From Burkholderia sp. Ax-1724 (GTDB lineage: Bacteria; Pseudomonadota; Gammaproteobacteria; Burkholderiales; Burkholderiaceae), in contig NZ_VWWL01000020.1 of NCBI RefSeq assembly GCF_011752995.1, positions 1-64,000 on the forward strand: 64,000 nt of DNA. Direction: 5' to 3'. The first letter of the stretch is position 1, and every line of letters starts with the position of its first letter. Below, piece by piece: positions 16,222-25,381 of the stretch. The notes under the pieces are model-generated. The model did no database searches and was not told where the DNA came from. It saw only the letters and a list, made by a program, of their open reading frames with translations. Position numbers and translations under genes: made by a program.

Positions 16222-17058
16222 ATGGACTGGCTACTGGCTTGCAAGGCGCTGATTCTCGGCGTCGTCGAGGGTTTGACGGAGTTTCTGCCGGTGTCGAGCA
16301 CCGGGCATCTGATTGTCGTCGGCAGCCTGCTCGACTTCTCCGACGACCACGCCAAAACCTTCGACGTCGTGATCCAGCTCGGCGCGATTCTCGCCGTGTG
16401 CTGGGAGTTTCGGCGGCGCATCGGCAGCGTGATCGTGGGCTTGCCGGGCAAGCCCGAGGCGCGTCGCTTCACGCTGAACGTGATCATTGCGACGATTCCG
16501 GCGATCGTGCTCGGCCTGCTGTTCGAGAAGTCGATCAAGGCGGCGCTGTTTTCGCCGGTGCCGGTCGCGTTCGCGCTCGTCGCGGGCGGCGTCGTGATCC
16601 TGTGGGCGGAGGCGCGCCAGCGTGCGCGCGGCGAAGCGGCGGTGCGGGTGCGCAGCATCGACGATCTGAGCGCGCTCGATGCGCTCAAGGTCGGTCTCGC
16701 ACAGTGCTTCGCCTTGATCCCGGGCACCTCGCGCTCGGGCTCGACGATCATCGGCGGCATGCTGTTCGGTCTGGAGCGCCGCGTCGCCACCGAGTTCTCG
16801 TTCTTTCTCGCGATTCCGATCATCTTCGGCGCGACCGCCTACGAGCTGTACAAGGACTGGCACCTGCTCACCACCGACGCGCTCGGCAGCTTCGCGCTCG
16901 GCTTCGTGGCCGCCTTCGTGAGCGCGTTTATCTGCGTGCGCTGGCTGTTGCGTTACGTCGCGTCGCACGACTTCACGGTGTTCGCGTGGTATAGGATCGG
17001 CTTCGGTTTGCTGATTCTGCTGATCGGTTATAGCGGCGGGTTGGGCTGGGGGGATTGA
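16222..17058 (+). CDS. uppP: Undecaprenyl-diphosphatase (BacA/UppP)
   Basis: A 278-residue polytopic membrane protein that dephosphorylates undecaprenyl diphosphate to recycle the peptidoglycan and O-antigen lipid carrier; it also confers bacitracin resistance. The signature EGLTEFLPVSSTGH (about residues 15-28) and the second motif PGTSRSGSTIIGGML are both present. Length is normal for the family. AAGGGG lies upstream of the ATG. A bidirectional terminator separates it from trmB. Confidence 0.96.
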   Translation: MDWLLACKALILGVVEGLTEFLPVSSTGHLIVVGSLLDFSDDHAKTFDVVIQLGAILAVCWEFRRRIGSVIVGLPGKPEARRFTLNVIIATIPAIVLGLLFEKSIKAALFSPVPVAFALVAGGVVILWAEARQRARGEAAVRVRSIDDLSALDALKVGLAQCFALIPGTSRSGSTIIGGMLFGLERRVATEFSFFLAIPIIFGATAYELYKDWHLLTTDALGSFALGFVAAFVSAFICVRWLLRYVASHDFTVFAWYRIGFGLLILLIGYSGGLGWGD

Positions 17059-17110
17059 GGGTTATCGCCCGCGGTTTGCGATTTCGCTTTATCCGGCGCT
17101 TGCGCCATGT

Positions 17111-17139
17111 AAAAAAGGTCCGCGTATGCGGACCTTTTT
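17111..17139. terminator. Bidirectional rho-independent terminator between uppP and trmB
   Basis: AAAAAGGTCCGC and GCGGACCTTTTT form a stem with a short loop, flanked by A-run and T-run, between two convergent genes. Confidence 0.9.
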
Positions 17140-17175
17140 GCGTTGCCGGCGGCGAATGACCGTCGCGCGTTTGCT

Positions 17176-17991
17176 TTACGCCGCGCCGCGCTTGCGGAAC
17201 ACGAGATCCCACACGCCGTGGCCGAGCCGCAAACCGCGCCGCTCGAACTTCGTCACCGGACGATAGTCGGGCCGCGGCGCATAACCGTCGGTGGTGTTAT
17301 CGAGCAGCGGCTCGGCGCCGAGTACTTCGAGCATCTGCTCGGCGTAGTTCTGCCAGTCGGTCGCGCAATGCAGATACGCGCCCGGCTTCAGGCGCGACAC
17401 GAGCAGCGCGACGAACTTCGGCTGGATCAGCCGGCGCTTGTGATGGCGCGCCTTGTGCCACGGGTCCGGGAAGAAGATATGCACACCGTCGAGGCTGTCC
17501 GGCGCGATCATCTGTTCGAGCACTTCGACCGCGTCGTGCTGGATGATGCGGATGTTCGCGAGCGACTGCTCGCTCATCAGCTTCAGCAAGGCACCGACGC
17601 CGGGCTCGTGGACTTCGACGCCGAGGAAATCGTCGCCGGGACGTTGCGCCGCGATTTCCGCGGTGGTCGCGCCCATGCCGAAGCCGATCTCAAGTACGCG
17701 CGGCGCCGCGCGGCCGAACACGCTGCTCCAGTCGGGCTGCTGCGGCGAGAAGGGCACAACGAAGCGCGGGCCGAACTCGTCGAGCGCGCGGCGCTGACCG
17801 GTCGAGACGCGCCCCGCGCGCGTGACGAAGCTGCGGATGCGGCGGCGATGCAGTGCTTCTTCCGGGCTCGCGCCTTCCGTGTCGTGTGCGTCGTCGAGCG
17901 TGTTGTCGGCGCTATCCGCATGGGACGTGTGGTTGCCGCTGGGCGCCGGGAGTTCGTCCGGCAGGCCGGAGTCGTTGGGATCGTGGATCAT
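17176..17991 (-). CDS. trmB: tRNA (guanine-N7-)-methyltransferase
   Basis: The 271-residue SAM-dependent enzyme makes m7G46 in the variable loop of tRNAs. LEIGFGMGATTAEIA is the SAM-binding motif I; DGVHIFFPDPWHKARHHKRR is the TrmB catalytic region with the essential Asp; PDYRPVTKFERRG is the C-terminal motif. The first 60 residues are a low-complexity acidic extension seen in Burkholderia homologues. The start MIHDPNDSG (17991) is chosen as the first methionine giving a plausible N-terminus; the frame upstream is not protein-like. Confidence 0.94.
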   Translation of the reverse strand: MIHDPNDSGLPDELPAPSGNHTSHADSADNTLDDAHDTEGASPEEALHRRRIRSFVTRAGRVSTGQRRALDEFGPRFVVPFSPQQPDWSSVFGRAAPRVLEIGFGMGATTAEIAAQRPGDDFLGVEVHEPGVGALLKLMSEQSLANIRIIQHDAVEVLEQMIAPDSLDGVHIFFPDPWHKARHHKRRLIQPKFVALLVSRLKPGAYLHCATDWQNYAEQMLEVLGAEPLLDNTTDGYAPRPDYRPVTKFERRGLRLGHGVWDLVFRKRGAA

Positions 17992-18165
17992 CGTCGATGT
18001 GCTGCAAGGGTGAGGGCCTGACGGCCTGCGTGGCGAGCCGTGCGCTGTTTGCCGCCAATGCGCGCCGCGCGGTGCGGCCAAGCGCGGATCCGGCATATGC
18101 AGCGCGCTGCGGCTTGCGGGATGGCCAGCGATGCTGGCGGCGCGCTTCGTCCGCCATGTCACTAC

Positions 18166-18192
18166 AAAAAAGCCGCCTTCAGGGAGGCGGCT
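18166..18192 (-). terminator. Rho-independent terminator of tRNA-Gly
   Basis: On the minus strand AGCCGCC and GGCGGCT form a stem followed by a T-run, 35 bp beyond the tRNA-Gly 3' end and upstream of trmB. Confidence 0.85.
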
Positions 18193-18226
18193 CTTGCTGG
18201 ATTCCGCTGAATGTTCAGCCGGAAAG

Positions 18227-18300
18227 TGGAGCGGGCGATGGGAATCGAACCCACGGCTCTAGCTTGGGAAGCTAGGGTATTACCATTATACGACGCCCGC
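18227..18300 (-). tRNA. tRNA-Gly (anticodon CCC)
   Basis: A 74-base tRNA with encoded CCA. The acceptor GCGGGCG pairs with CGCCCGC, and the anticodon stem CTAGC/GCTAG closes loop TTCCCAA, giving anticodon CCC (reads GGG). Confidence 0.95.
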
Positions 18301-18479
18301 AGAATGCGCGATTTTACAGGGATTTTGGTGGTTTGGGCAGGGGTGTCGCTTGGGCGCTGGCGTGGAGACGGTCACTGCTCGGCGTGCTCATGCTGTCATT
18401 GCTTGTGATTTTGCTGGCTTTGGTTTTCGATCGCCGAGCATTGTGGCTTCATGGGGGGATTGAACGGGGCCTTCTGCGT

Positions 18480-19415
18480 TCAGATCGAATCGCCCTCGAA
18501 ATAGTCCGTATCGATTTTCTTGATCTCGTAGGTGCTGGCGGTCGACACTCCCACGCCATGATCGGCCATGAGCTTCACCAGCAGAGCGCCATCCACGAGG
18601 ATGATTTTCGATGTAATAACGCTTGCGTAATCACGGGCTTCACGGCTGAAGTTCGACGTGGTGAGAAATACCCCTTTATTGGCTCGCTGGCCTTGCAGGG
18701 CGCCTGCGAATTTCTGGATTTCGGGGCGTCCAACCGTGCTGTCCCAGCGCTTGGCCTGCACGTAAATCACATCGAGGCCGAGCTTGTCTTCCTTGATGGT
18801 TCCGTCGATGCCCCCGTCACCGCTCTGACCAAGAACGCTTCCCGCGTCTTGGCGCGAACCGCCGTACCCCATTGCTACCAGAAGATCGATGACCAGACGC
18901 TCAAAGAACGCGGGCGTCGCGTTCCTGATCTGGTCGAGCAGTTCCGCCTCAAGATTGGATCGCAACTGCTGATACGCCTGAGCAAACAATTCCTCCGGCG
19001 TGGTCTCAGCCGGGGTAGGCGCGTCCTGAACCAGCGGGTCGGTACTCGGCTCATTCTGGGTTGAGTCAACTCGCTTCTGTCGAAAGGCGACAAACTCCGG
19101 GAATTGATTCAGCAACGGGATGTCGATCCTCGCAGGCTGCTGTGCGAGCATTTCGAGTCCGCGAGGTGTGATCCTGAAATAACCACGCCTCGGCAATTCA
19201 AGCAGTCCGGCTTGTTTCAGGTAGGTGCGTGCCCAACCCGCGCGGTTGTCGAACACAGGGAATGTGCCGCTAGGAAGCATTTTGTTCCGCTCGTCGTCAG
19301 TCAATCCAAACGCAATTGCCAGCATTTCGGTGGCGTCACGTAGTCGGTGCTCTTTCTGATCGGCAGCTAGCTTTAGCAGCGGCAGCATGAGTTCCTGAAA
19401 CCCGGGAATAGGCAT
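18480..19415 (-). CDS. mrr: Mrr-type restriction endonuclease (type IV)
   Basis: The 311-residue protein has the two-domain Mrr layout. Residues 1-90 form a winged-helix DNA-binding domain (FGLTDDERNKMLPSG, GWARTYLKQAGLL), and residues about 165-300 the Mrr catalytic domain with GDGGIDGTI and VIYVQAKRW as the D-(Q)xK nuclease site, preceded by FERLVIDLLVAMGYGG. Mrr enzymes cut DNA with methylated adenine or cytosine. No methyltransferase gene is adjacent, consistent with a solitary modification-dependent system. It sits next to tRNA-Gly, a common landing place for defence genes. Confidence 0.9.
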   Translation of the reverse strand: MPIPGFQELMLPLLKLAADQKEHRLRDATEMLAIAFGLTDDERNKMLPSGTFPVFDNRAGWARTYLKQAGLLELPRRGYFRITPRGLEMLAQQPARIDIPLLNQFPEFVAFRQKRVDSTQNEPSTDPLVQDAPTPAETTPEELFAQAYQQLRSNLEAELLDQIRNATPAFFERLVIDLLVAMGYGGSRQDAGSVLGQSGDGGIDGTIKEDKLGLDVIYVQAKRWDSTVGRPEIQKFAGALQGQRANKGVFLTTSNFSREARDYASVITSKIILVDGALLVKLMADHGVGVSTASTYEIKKIDTDYFEGDSI

Positions 19416-19566
19416 GGCGGTAACGATTCATTGATTGGTAATCGATGAATCATAACAAGGGGCAGGTTCAGGTGTGTCGAGTAATCTTTGCCGGCCTCTT
19501 CGCACGAAGCGTGTCCGTTGAGTACCGGTCGAGCTGTTGTGCGAAACGGGTATCGCTGCAGCCTTT

Positions 19567-19938
19567 TCACACGGCGTTGGCCGTCATATTTGTTGACTCG
19601 CTTCGTCGGGTTCGATGCCTGTTCTGGCTCGTGACTCTTCTCGATCTGATACTCACTGCGTCCACGCCGACGCAAGGCGGGCATGATCTCGCCGACGTCC
19701 TCGCCGGAGTCGTTCTTTCCGTTTTGACCATCATGTCCATTACCGTCGCGACTCGCTGGGGCCGGTCATGCAATGCAATGTGCTCACGCGAATCGCGCGG
19801 CATGTCACTTATGTAAACCGCGCTGGCTTCGATAGCCTCACCGAGTGACGTAAAAAAGCCTGGCCATCCTGAGGGTTCCGTGACTGCCTCGTATAGCAGG
19901 TGAACGATTTCTTCGTACCGCTCGGTCGATAGATCCAT
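19567..19938 (-). pseudogene. LuxR-family regulator remnant (N-terminal region only)
   Basis: From ATG 19938 the frame starts MDLSTERYEEIVHLLYEAVT, then EPSGWPGFFTSLGEAI, matching the N-terminal sensory region common in betaproteobacterial LuxR-type regulators ('...IYDAA.DP..WP.FL..L'). After about 70 residues it turns into low-complexity, Arg/Ser-rich sequence and stops at 19567 with no helix-turn-helix. It is probably a decayed gene; the family assignment rests on a short motif. Confidence 0.4.
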
Positions 19939-20244
19939 CTGAAACCCCGTTGCTTCTGGTTGTTCGATACGGCGTATTGCTCAAGCACTGCTTTGGCCTC
20001 GATGACGTCGCGCGTCATTGCTTACGATCTGATTTCGTCGTGGTGAATTTCTTATTTCGTGCCGACCGCCACAACTGAATGAATAGCGGTGTCGCGTTGC
20101 CGCGATCGTCCGCGCCTGGACGGGATTCAACACTACAACGATTTCACGTCACTGACCATCGACCCGATTCGCAAATTGACTGAAGCAATGCAGGAAATTT
20201 TTTGGACGTTGATTTTGAGACTGAATAGTCCTATTATCGTTTGC
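19939..20244. other. Intergenic region before the TetR gene
   Basis: No gene is supported. Near 20205-20245 the sequence is AT-rich and includes a GACT/AGTC imperfect palindrome upstream of the TetR start that could be the autoregulatory site; this is weak. Confidence 0.35.
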
Positions 20245-20868
20245 ATGAATCGATCTGATACTCATCGTCCTCACCGTGCCGCCGAACGCGGACGGCCACG
20301 AGAATTCGACGTCGACCACGCGGTCGACGCGGCGGCGCGCGTATTCTGGGAGCAGGGCTATCACGCGACTCCTGTCGACGTGCTGTGCGAGGCGACCGGC
20401 GTTTTTCGAGGCAGCCTGTATAGAACGTTCGGCGACAAGCATGGCTTGCTGGTCGCGGCATTCGATCGTTATGCGGACGGCGCGGTTGCGCGACTGAAGG
20501 AAAAGTTGGCTGCGGACACGCCGCCACGCGAGGCACTTCGCGAAGCGCTCCTGCATTACACCCGGGTGAGCGCGAATCTCTCGGAGCGGCACGGCTGCTT
20601 CATTACCAACGCCGTAATCGAACTTCTGCCGGGCGACCACGTTCTGCGTCCGCATATCGAAGCGACGTTGCAGCGCATCGCCACACAGTTCAGTCTCGCG
20701 ATAGCGCGGGGCCAGCAGGCAGGTCAATTTGACCGGCATCTCGACGCCGAGGAAGTCGGCCGCTTTCTACTTTGCATCGTGCAAGGAATACGCGTGCTCG
20801 GCAAAGTCGACATGAACGAGGTCGCGCTCGCCTCGATCGTGGATATGGCATTGCGCGCATTGACGTAA
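20245..20868 (+). CDS. TetR-family transcriptional regulator
   Basis: The 207-residue repressor has an N-terminal TetR helix-turn-helix (AARVFWEQGYHATPVDVLCE, then GVFRGSLYRTFGDKHGLL) and a C-terminal ligand domain of the TetR_C_6/AcrR-like kind (ERHGCFITNAVIEL). The start MNRSDTHRPH (20245) fits the family; upstream frame is not protein-like. It is followed 87 bp later, in the same direction, by an EamA transporter gene with a perfect palindrome abutting its start codon, so it probably represses that gene. Confidence 0.88.
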   Translation: MNRSDTHRPHRAAERGRPREFDVDHAVDAAARVFWEQGYHATPVDVLCEATGVFRGSLYRTFGDKHGLLVAAFDRYADGAVARLKEKLAADTPPREALREALLHYTRVSANLSERHGCFITNAVIELLPGDHVLRPHIEATLQRIATQFSLAIARGQQAGQFDRHLDAEEVGRFLLCIVQGIRVLGKVDMNEVALASIVDMALRALT

Positions 20869-20943
20869 AGCATTCCCAGGTACGTTAGTTAGCCGGTGGC
20901 CTACCGCGCAAACGGTTGCCGCCGAAGTCTCTGTCTATTTTGA

Positions 20944-20955
20944 GAACGATCGTTC
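20944..20955. promoter_or_regulatory. Perfect 12-bp palindrome, possible TetR operator
   Basis: GAACGATCGTTC ends at the base before the ATG of the transporter gene. A protein bound here would block ribosome-site transcription and initiation. Assignment to the adjacent TetR protein is inference. Confidence 0.45.
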
Positions 20956-21921
20956 ATGAATACATCGACTGCTTCGGCTTCCGCTGCGCCTTCTGCCCGA
21001 TACTGGAAAGGCGTGGCCGCGTGCCTCGTCGCGACCATTCTGATTGGCGTGATGTTTCCCGTCATGACCGATGCGCTGCGTCGCATCGACCCTTTTACGT
21101 TTACTTCGCTCCGCTACCTGATCGCAGGCGTGGCCCTCGCGTTACTGCTGTTGTACCGCGAGGGCCCGGTTGCGTTTCGTGCGGACGGCGAGTCGTTGCC
21201 GATTGCCTGGCTGCTCGGGTCGGTCGGCTTTTGCGGCTTTGGTTCGTTTGTCTTTCTCGGGCAGCAACTCAGCGGTGAGCAGGGCGCCCTCAACGCGTCG
21301 ATCATGATGGCGACGCAGCCCATGATGGGTTTGCTCGTCAATGCGCTGGTGCGCAGGTCCGCGCCCCCGCTGCCGTCACTGGTCTGTGTCGTTATCTCGT
21401 TCACCGGTGTCGCACTGGTCATCACGCGCGGCGACCTGAGGGCGGCGTTGCTCGAGCCGCAGCACTACGCGGCAAGCGGTCTGATCGTGCTGGGTGCGCT
21501 TTGCTGGGTGATCTACACCTTCGGTTCCGCGTACTTCACCCGCTGGTCGGCGCTCAAGTACACGACGATCACGACGTGGCTCGGCCTGAGCACGATCGTC
21601 GGCGTCAACGTGCTGCTCGTCGTGACGCGCGTCGTCAGCGCGCCCACGTTCGCGGCACTACGGGCGGTCACGCCGCATCTGATTTACATGGGGCCGATTG
21701 CGGGCTTTGTGGCAATCCTGTGCTGGATCTCCGGCAACCGAACCCTCGGGCCGATGAACGGCGTGCTGTTCATGGACGTGGTGCCGGTGACCACCTTCGT
21801 GGTGTCGGCACTCGCGGGCGTCGTGCCGAACAAAGCACAGGTGTTGGGCGCGGCACTGACGGCGTCGGCGCTGGTTCTCAACAACCTTTATCTGCGGCAG
21901 CGAGCTCAGATCACGAAATAG
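20956..21921 (+). CDS. EamA/DMT-family transporter
   Basis: A 321-residue membrane protein with ten predicted helices made of two EamA repeats (first repeat ends near the VALVITRGDL segment; the second begins ALCWVIYTFGSAYFTRW). Members export amino acids, nucleotides or drugs. There is no clear Shine-Dalgarno because the palindrome fills that space. The 3' end overlaps the convergent YggT gene by 16 bp. Confidence 0.88.
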   Translation: MNTSTASASAAPSARYWKGVAACLVATILIGVMFPVMTDALRRIDPFTFTSLRYLIAGVALALLLLYREGPVAFRADGESLPIAWLLGSVGFCGFGSFVFLGQQLSGEQGALNASIMMATQPMMGLLVNALVRRSAPPLPSLVCVVISFTGVALVITRGDLRAALLEPQHYAASGLIVLGALCWVIYTFGSAYFTRWSALKYTTITTWLGLSTIVGVNVLLVVTRVVSAPTFAALRAVTPHLIYMGPIAGFVAILCWISGNRTLGPMNGVLFMDVVPVTTFVVSALAGVVPNKAQVLGAALTASALVLNNLYLRQRAQITK

Positions 21922-22469
21922 GTCAGTTGCACCGCCGCCCGCGTGACCACCATCTGCAGTACCTGCACGATCACGAACAGCAGGATCGGCGACAGATCGA
22001 TGCCGCCGAGTTGCGGCAGCACGCGGCGCAGCGGATTCAGAAACGGCGCGGTCAGCTGATACAGGATCGGCATCGCGGGCGAACGCGGATTGAGCCACGA
22101 CAGCAGCGCCATCAGGATCGTCATCCAGATGATCAGATTCAGCGCCCATTTGATCGCGGTCAGCACGGCGACGATCAGCAGCGTCGGCACGAGCGCGCGC
22201 GGGTCCGCGCCGGTCAGAACGACCATCAGCACGACGTAGAGGATCGCCGCGATCAGCGTTGCTACGACGCTTGCCCAGTCGATGTTGCGCGTGCTCGGCA
22301 GAATGTGCCGCAGCGGCAGCACGATCCAGTTGGTGGCTTGCATCACGGCGTTCGACACCGGGTTGTAGGGCGGCAGGCGCACGACCTGCAACCACGCGCG
22401 CAACAGCAGCGCCGCGCCGAATAGCGTGAAGACGGTATTGAGCAGAAAACGGGCGATATCGCCAAACAT
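21906..22469 (-). CDS. YggT-family membrane protein
   Basis: The 187-residue protein carries two YggT repeats, each ending in the motif seen as NWIVLPLRHILPSTRNIDW and PFLNPLRRVLPQLGGIDLSP, with hydrophobic helices between. YggT proteins are linked to osmotic tolerance and cell-division or Sec-related gene neighbourhoods, but the mechanism is unknown. In many bacteria it follows proC; here it does not. Confidence 0.9.
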   Translation of the reverse strand: MFGDIARFLLNTVFTLFGAALLLRAWLQVVRLPPYNPVSNAVMQATNWIVLPLRHILPSTRNIDWASVVATLIAAILYVVLMVVLTGADPRALVPTLLIVAVLTAIKWALNLIIWMTILMALLSWLNPRSPAMPILYQLTAPFLNPLRRVLPQLGGIDLSPILLFVIVQVLQMVVTRAAVQLTYFVI

Positions 22470-22712
22470 CTTGTGTCCTTATGCTTCTGATGACGGCCGC
22501 CGACCGGCCGCGGGCTACCGGCGTCGCCCGATCGGAGCGCGCCGGCGGTTGATCTGGAATTGCACGCGTCTTTCTTGCGAAACGGCGCGTCGTACAGCGT
22601 TTGTTGCGAATGGCCGCGCGAGCCGGGCATGTGGTGCGTCGCGCGATGTTGCCCTGCGTCACGCGGAGGCGGCCTCATTGCGCGCCGCCGCTTCCCCGCT
22701 GTCTGCGCGACA

Positions 22713-23033
22713 TCACACGGAAACCCGCACCTCGCTGATCAGGATCGTGCCGTTGCCGCCGTCGGTGTAGTTGGGGATGTCCGCCAGCAACGGCTCGGAC
22801 GCGGGCTTGAATACGTTATAGAAGTCCTCCGCGCTGTCGAACAGGAAGTGACCGGCCGCCACGTACGGCGGCGGCGTTCCGGGCGGCCCGGCGTTGAGGC
22901 CCGCGTCGACCGACCAGCCTTTGAGCGCCGCCCCGAACAGCTTCGCCGCGAGCGGCATGTGCGTGGCGCAGTAATAGTCCATGTCGAAGCGGCCGTTTTC
23001 CCGATACGGGTAGAGGATGCTGACCTTGATCAT
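22713..23033 (-). CDS. EthD-family small protein
   Basis: This 106-residue ferredoxin-like-fold protein begins MIKVSILYPYRENGRFDMDY and has the THMPLAAKLF motif typical of EthD proteins. The family is named after a protein needed for ether degradation, but most members are of unknown function. The start at 23033 gives the standard N-terminus; the upstream in-frame ATG adds an unrelated basic stretch. Confidence 0.88.
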   Translation of the reverse strand: MIKVSILYPYRENGRFDMDYYCATHMPLAAKLFGAALKGWSVDAGLNAGPPGTPPPYVAAGHFLFDSAEDFYNVFKPASEPLLADIPNYTDGGNGTILISEVRVSV

Positions 23034-23120
23034 TGTGCGTTCTCGTCTGTTGATCCCGAAGCGCGGCACCCGTGCGCCGCTGCTTCGCGCCGTGCCTGCC
23101 GGCCGTCACATTATCACGGC

Positions 23121-24062
23121 TTACTTGACGCTTGCACCTGCCGCGGCCCGATTCAGCGAGCGGCTCAGCGATTCTTCCACAGCTTCGGAGATCGCTTCAA
23201 TCGTGGCGGGCGGGCTCGTGCGGCGTTGCGCGAGGGCGACCGCGCGACGCGTCAGCAGGCCGTAAAGCGTGGCGTGGTCGCCGCCGAGCCCTTCGAACAG
23301 CGCGAGCTGTTTCTGCACGACGCCGGTGTCGCCGCGCGATACCGGGCCCGCGAGCGCGTTGGGCAGACCCTTGTCGCGCGCGGTCTCGATCGTGCCGGCG
23401 AGCATCGGCAGCAGCGCGCGCAGCGCGTCGTCTTCGGCGAAACCGAGCGTGCGCCACAGCGCGACGCATTCGGCGAGGCTGCATAGCGCGAAGCTCGCCG
23501 CATAGTGCGCCGCGCCGTGATAGAGCATGCGGCTGCCTGGCGGAATCGACAGCGGATGGCAGCGCAACGCGACGGCGAGGGCGGTCAGCGTGTCCTTGAG
23601 CGTGCCGTCGGCCTCGATCGTCACCGAGCAGCCCGCGATCCGGTCGAGGTCGGCGGGCTCGCCGCCGAACAGGTAGAGTGGGTGAAAGCCGCCGATCGCC
23701 GCGCCCTGGTCGCGTGCCGGCGCGAGCAGTTCCACCGGCGACGCGCCGCTGCAATGCACGAGCGCCTTGCCGTGGCGGCTCGCGGCGTCGGGGGCGGCGG
23801 CGAAGCGGAGTGTGTGCGCTGTCGTACCGATGCTGTCATCGGGAACGGCTAAAAAAACGATATCGGCGGCGTCGACGACCTGCTGCGGATCGTCGGATGC
23901 CGCGCAATGCTCGATCTGCGCGGCGAGCCGGCGCGCGGAATCGGCCGAGCGGCTCGCCACTGCGCTAACCGGGTAGCCGGCGCGTGAAAAGCTCAGCGCG
24001 AGGCAGCGCGCGAGCCGCCCCGCGCCGATGAAGCCGATGCGCGGCAAGGAAGACTGGGACAT
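23121..24062 (-). CDS. Rossmann-like and DUF2520 domain protein
   Basis: The 313-residue protein has an NAD(P)-binding Rossmann domain (RIGFIGAGRLARCLALSF at about 8-25, FLAVPDDSI near 72) and a C-terminal DUF2520 helical domain (YHGAAHYAASFALCSL, NALAGPVSRGDT). The layout is like ProC/6-phosphogluconate-dehydrogenase-type reductases; substrate unknown. It lies 87 bp upstream of, and in the same direction as, the EthD gene. Confidence 0.88.
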   Translation of the reverse strand: MSQSSLPRIGFIGAGRLARCLALSFSRAGYPVSAVASRSADSARRLAAQIEHCAASDDPQQVVDAADIVFLAVPDDSIGTTAHTLRFAAAPDAASRHGKALVHCSGASPVELLAPARDQGAAIGGFHPLYLFGGEPADLDRIAGCSVTIEADGTLKDTLTALAVALRCHPLSIPPGSRMLYHGAAHYAASFALCSLAECVALWRTLGFAEDDALRALLPMLAGTIETARDKGLPNALAGPVSRGDTGVVQKQLALFEGLGGDHATLYGLLTRRAVALAQRRTSPPATIEAISEAVEESLSRSLNRAAAGASVK

Positions 24063-24355
24063 GGTCGCGTGCTCCTGACGGATCGTTTGAACGGGAAAAC
24101 AGCAGTATCGCCGATCCGCCAGCCGGGGCGCGATCCGGCCCCTTCGTGTTTCGGCGGCTCAGTTGGCGCGCCATATGGCGGGCGCGGCCCTTCATCGGGC
24201 GGCGCCGCGCTCGCAGGTCCGAAAACTGCTCAGAATGGGGCTCGAGTGGGCTCCTCGCGTCGAGGAGCCGGATGAGCGGTTCACGAGCCGGTTTGGCCGT
24301 TGCTGTTTCGTACTTCTTTCGTACTTTGTTTGCAGTCAGATTCGGGAGAGTCGGA
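24063..24355. other. Intergenic, no feature recognised
   Basis: About 290 bp between a divergent pair (DUF2520 protein leftward, small basic protein rightward). It should contain both promoters. No operator or RNA was recognised. Confidence 0.4.
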
Positions 24356-24517
24356 ATGAATATTTTTGCTTACCGAAAACACTTGCGGTTCCTGACGCGC
24401 GCGCAACGCCGTCGCTGGTGGGATCAGAAAAAGCGCCTGACGCCGCGCGTGCGGATCAGCGGCGCCTACGTTCCGCCGAACGTGTCCCGCGAATTCGTGT
24501 ACGTGAAGGTCGGCTAG
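24356..24517 (+). CDS. Small basic hypothetical protein (53 aa)
   Basis: ATG 24356 follows GGGAGAGTCGGA and opens a 53-residue, very basic protein (TRAQRRRWWDQKKRLTPRVR in the middle, ending REFVYVKVG). It stops 23 bp before a strong terminator, so it looks like a real single-gene transcript. No family recognised; nucleic-acid binding is possible from charge alone. Confidence 0.65.
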   Translation: MNIFAYRKHLRFLTRAQRRRWWDQKKRLTPRVRISGAYVPPNVSREFVYVKVG

Positions 24518-24540
24518 GCGCGCGACCCGCGCAGGTGAGA

Positions 24541-24577
24541 AAATGCCCGCCTGATGGATCGGCCGGGCATTTTTTAT
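24541..24577 (+). terminator. Rho-independent terminator
   Basis: AAATGCCCG and CGGGCATTTTTT pair around a 13-base loop just after the small basic protein gene. Confidence 0.85.
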
Positions 24578-24900
24578 GGGCAATTTTTTCCGCTGTCAGG
24601 ATTGAAGCGAATTTGTAATCAAAGATTACTGAAACGTGAATTCAGGATTGCCGCCGCGGCCGCCTATCCGGGGCGCAGCCGCCTGGCCCCGTCCAACTTC
24701 TTGATTTTTAGCCTGTTTTGTCCGTCTCGCGAGGGCCTTCGCGCGTGCGTTTGCGGGTGTCGTCAGCACCGTTCGCGCCGCCAATTGCAATTTGCAACAA
24801 ATGCGAACAGATAGACTGGGGCTTTTTCGATACATTGGTTTTAAAGCATGCGAGGCATGCGCAGTCGGCGACCTTGGCAGGCCGCGCTAGGAGAAGAAAA

Positions 24901-25194
24901 GTGAAAAAGATCGTTCCGTTTGTCGTTGCAGCCGCACTCGGCCTGGGACTTGCCGGGGCCGCCGAAGCGCACGTTTCCGTCGGTATCGGCATTGGGGTGC
25001 CGATCGCGCCGGCGTATCCCGTGTATGCGGCTCCCCCGCCGGTCTATTACGCGCCGCCGCCCCCGCCGGTGTATGCGCCGGTCGTCGTCGCCCCGCCGCC
25101 GGTGGTCGTGGGCGGCTACTACGGGTACGGCCGCCCGTACTATCGTCACGGCTACTACCGTGGTTACTACGGTCACGGCTACTATCGCCGCTAA
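24901..25194 (+). CDS. Exported Pro/Gly/Tyr/His-rich protein
   Basis: A GTG start at 24901 behind AGGAGAAGAAAA gives a 97-residue precursor with a clear Sec signal peptide (VKKIVPFVVAAALGLGLAGA, cleavage after AEA). The mature part is GIGIGVPIAPAYP, then a proline-tyrosine-valine tract, then GGYYGYG and HGYYRG repeats ending in basic tyrosine-rich sequence. Such proteins are common, poorly characterised envelope components; metal or RNA binding has been proposed for relatives but is not shown. A strong terminator follows. Confidence 0.8.
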   Translation: MKKIVPFVVAAALGLGLAGAAEAHVSVGIGIGVPIAPAYPVYAAPPPVYYAPPPPPVYAPVVVAPPPVVVGGYYGYGRPYYRHGYYRGYYGHGYYRR

Positions 25195-25220
25195 TCGCAG
25201 CGAGGCAGTCAGGATATCGA

Positions 25221-25259
25221 CGGCGTAACGCCGGCCTCGGGCCGGGTTACGCCGTTTTT
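25221..25259 (+). terminator. Rho-independent terminator
   Basis: CGGCGTAAC and GTTACGCCG pair with an inner GCC/GGC stem, followed by TTTTTATT. Confidence 0.92.
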
Positions 25260-25381
25260 ATTGCCGCGTTGGCTTGCGCTTTCGCGCTTACCTCGGTGCT
25301 CGCGCCGGCGAAGTGCCGTTCCAAAGCATCGACGAAGCTGGGAAAATGGCTGTTTCGCCACCGCTCTGGAGAGTCCCGCCG

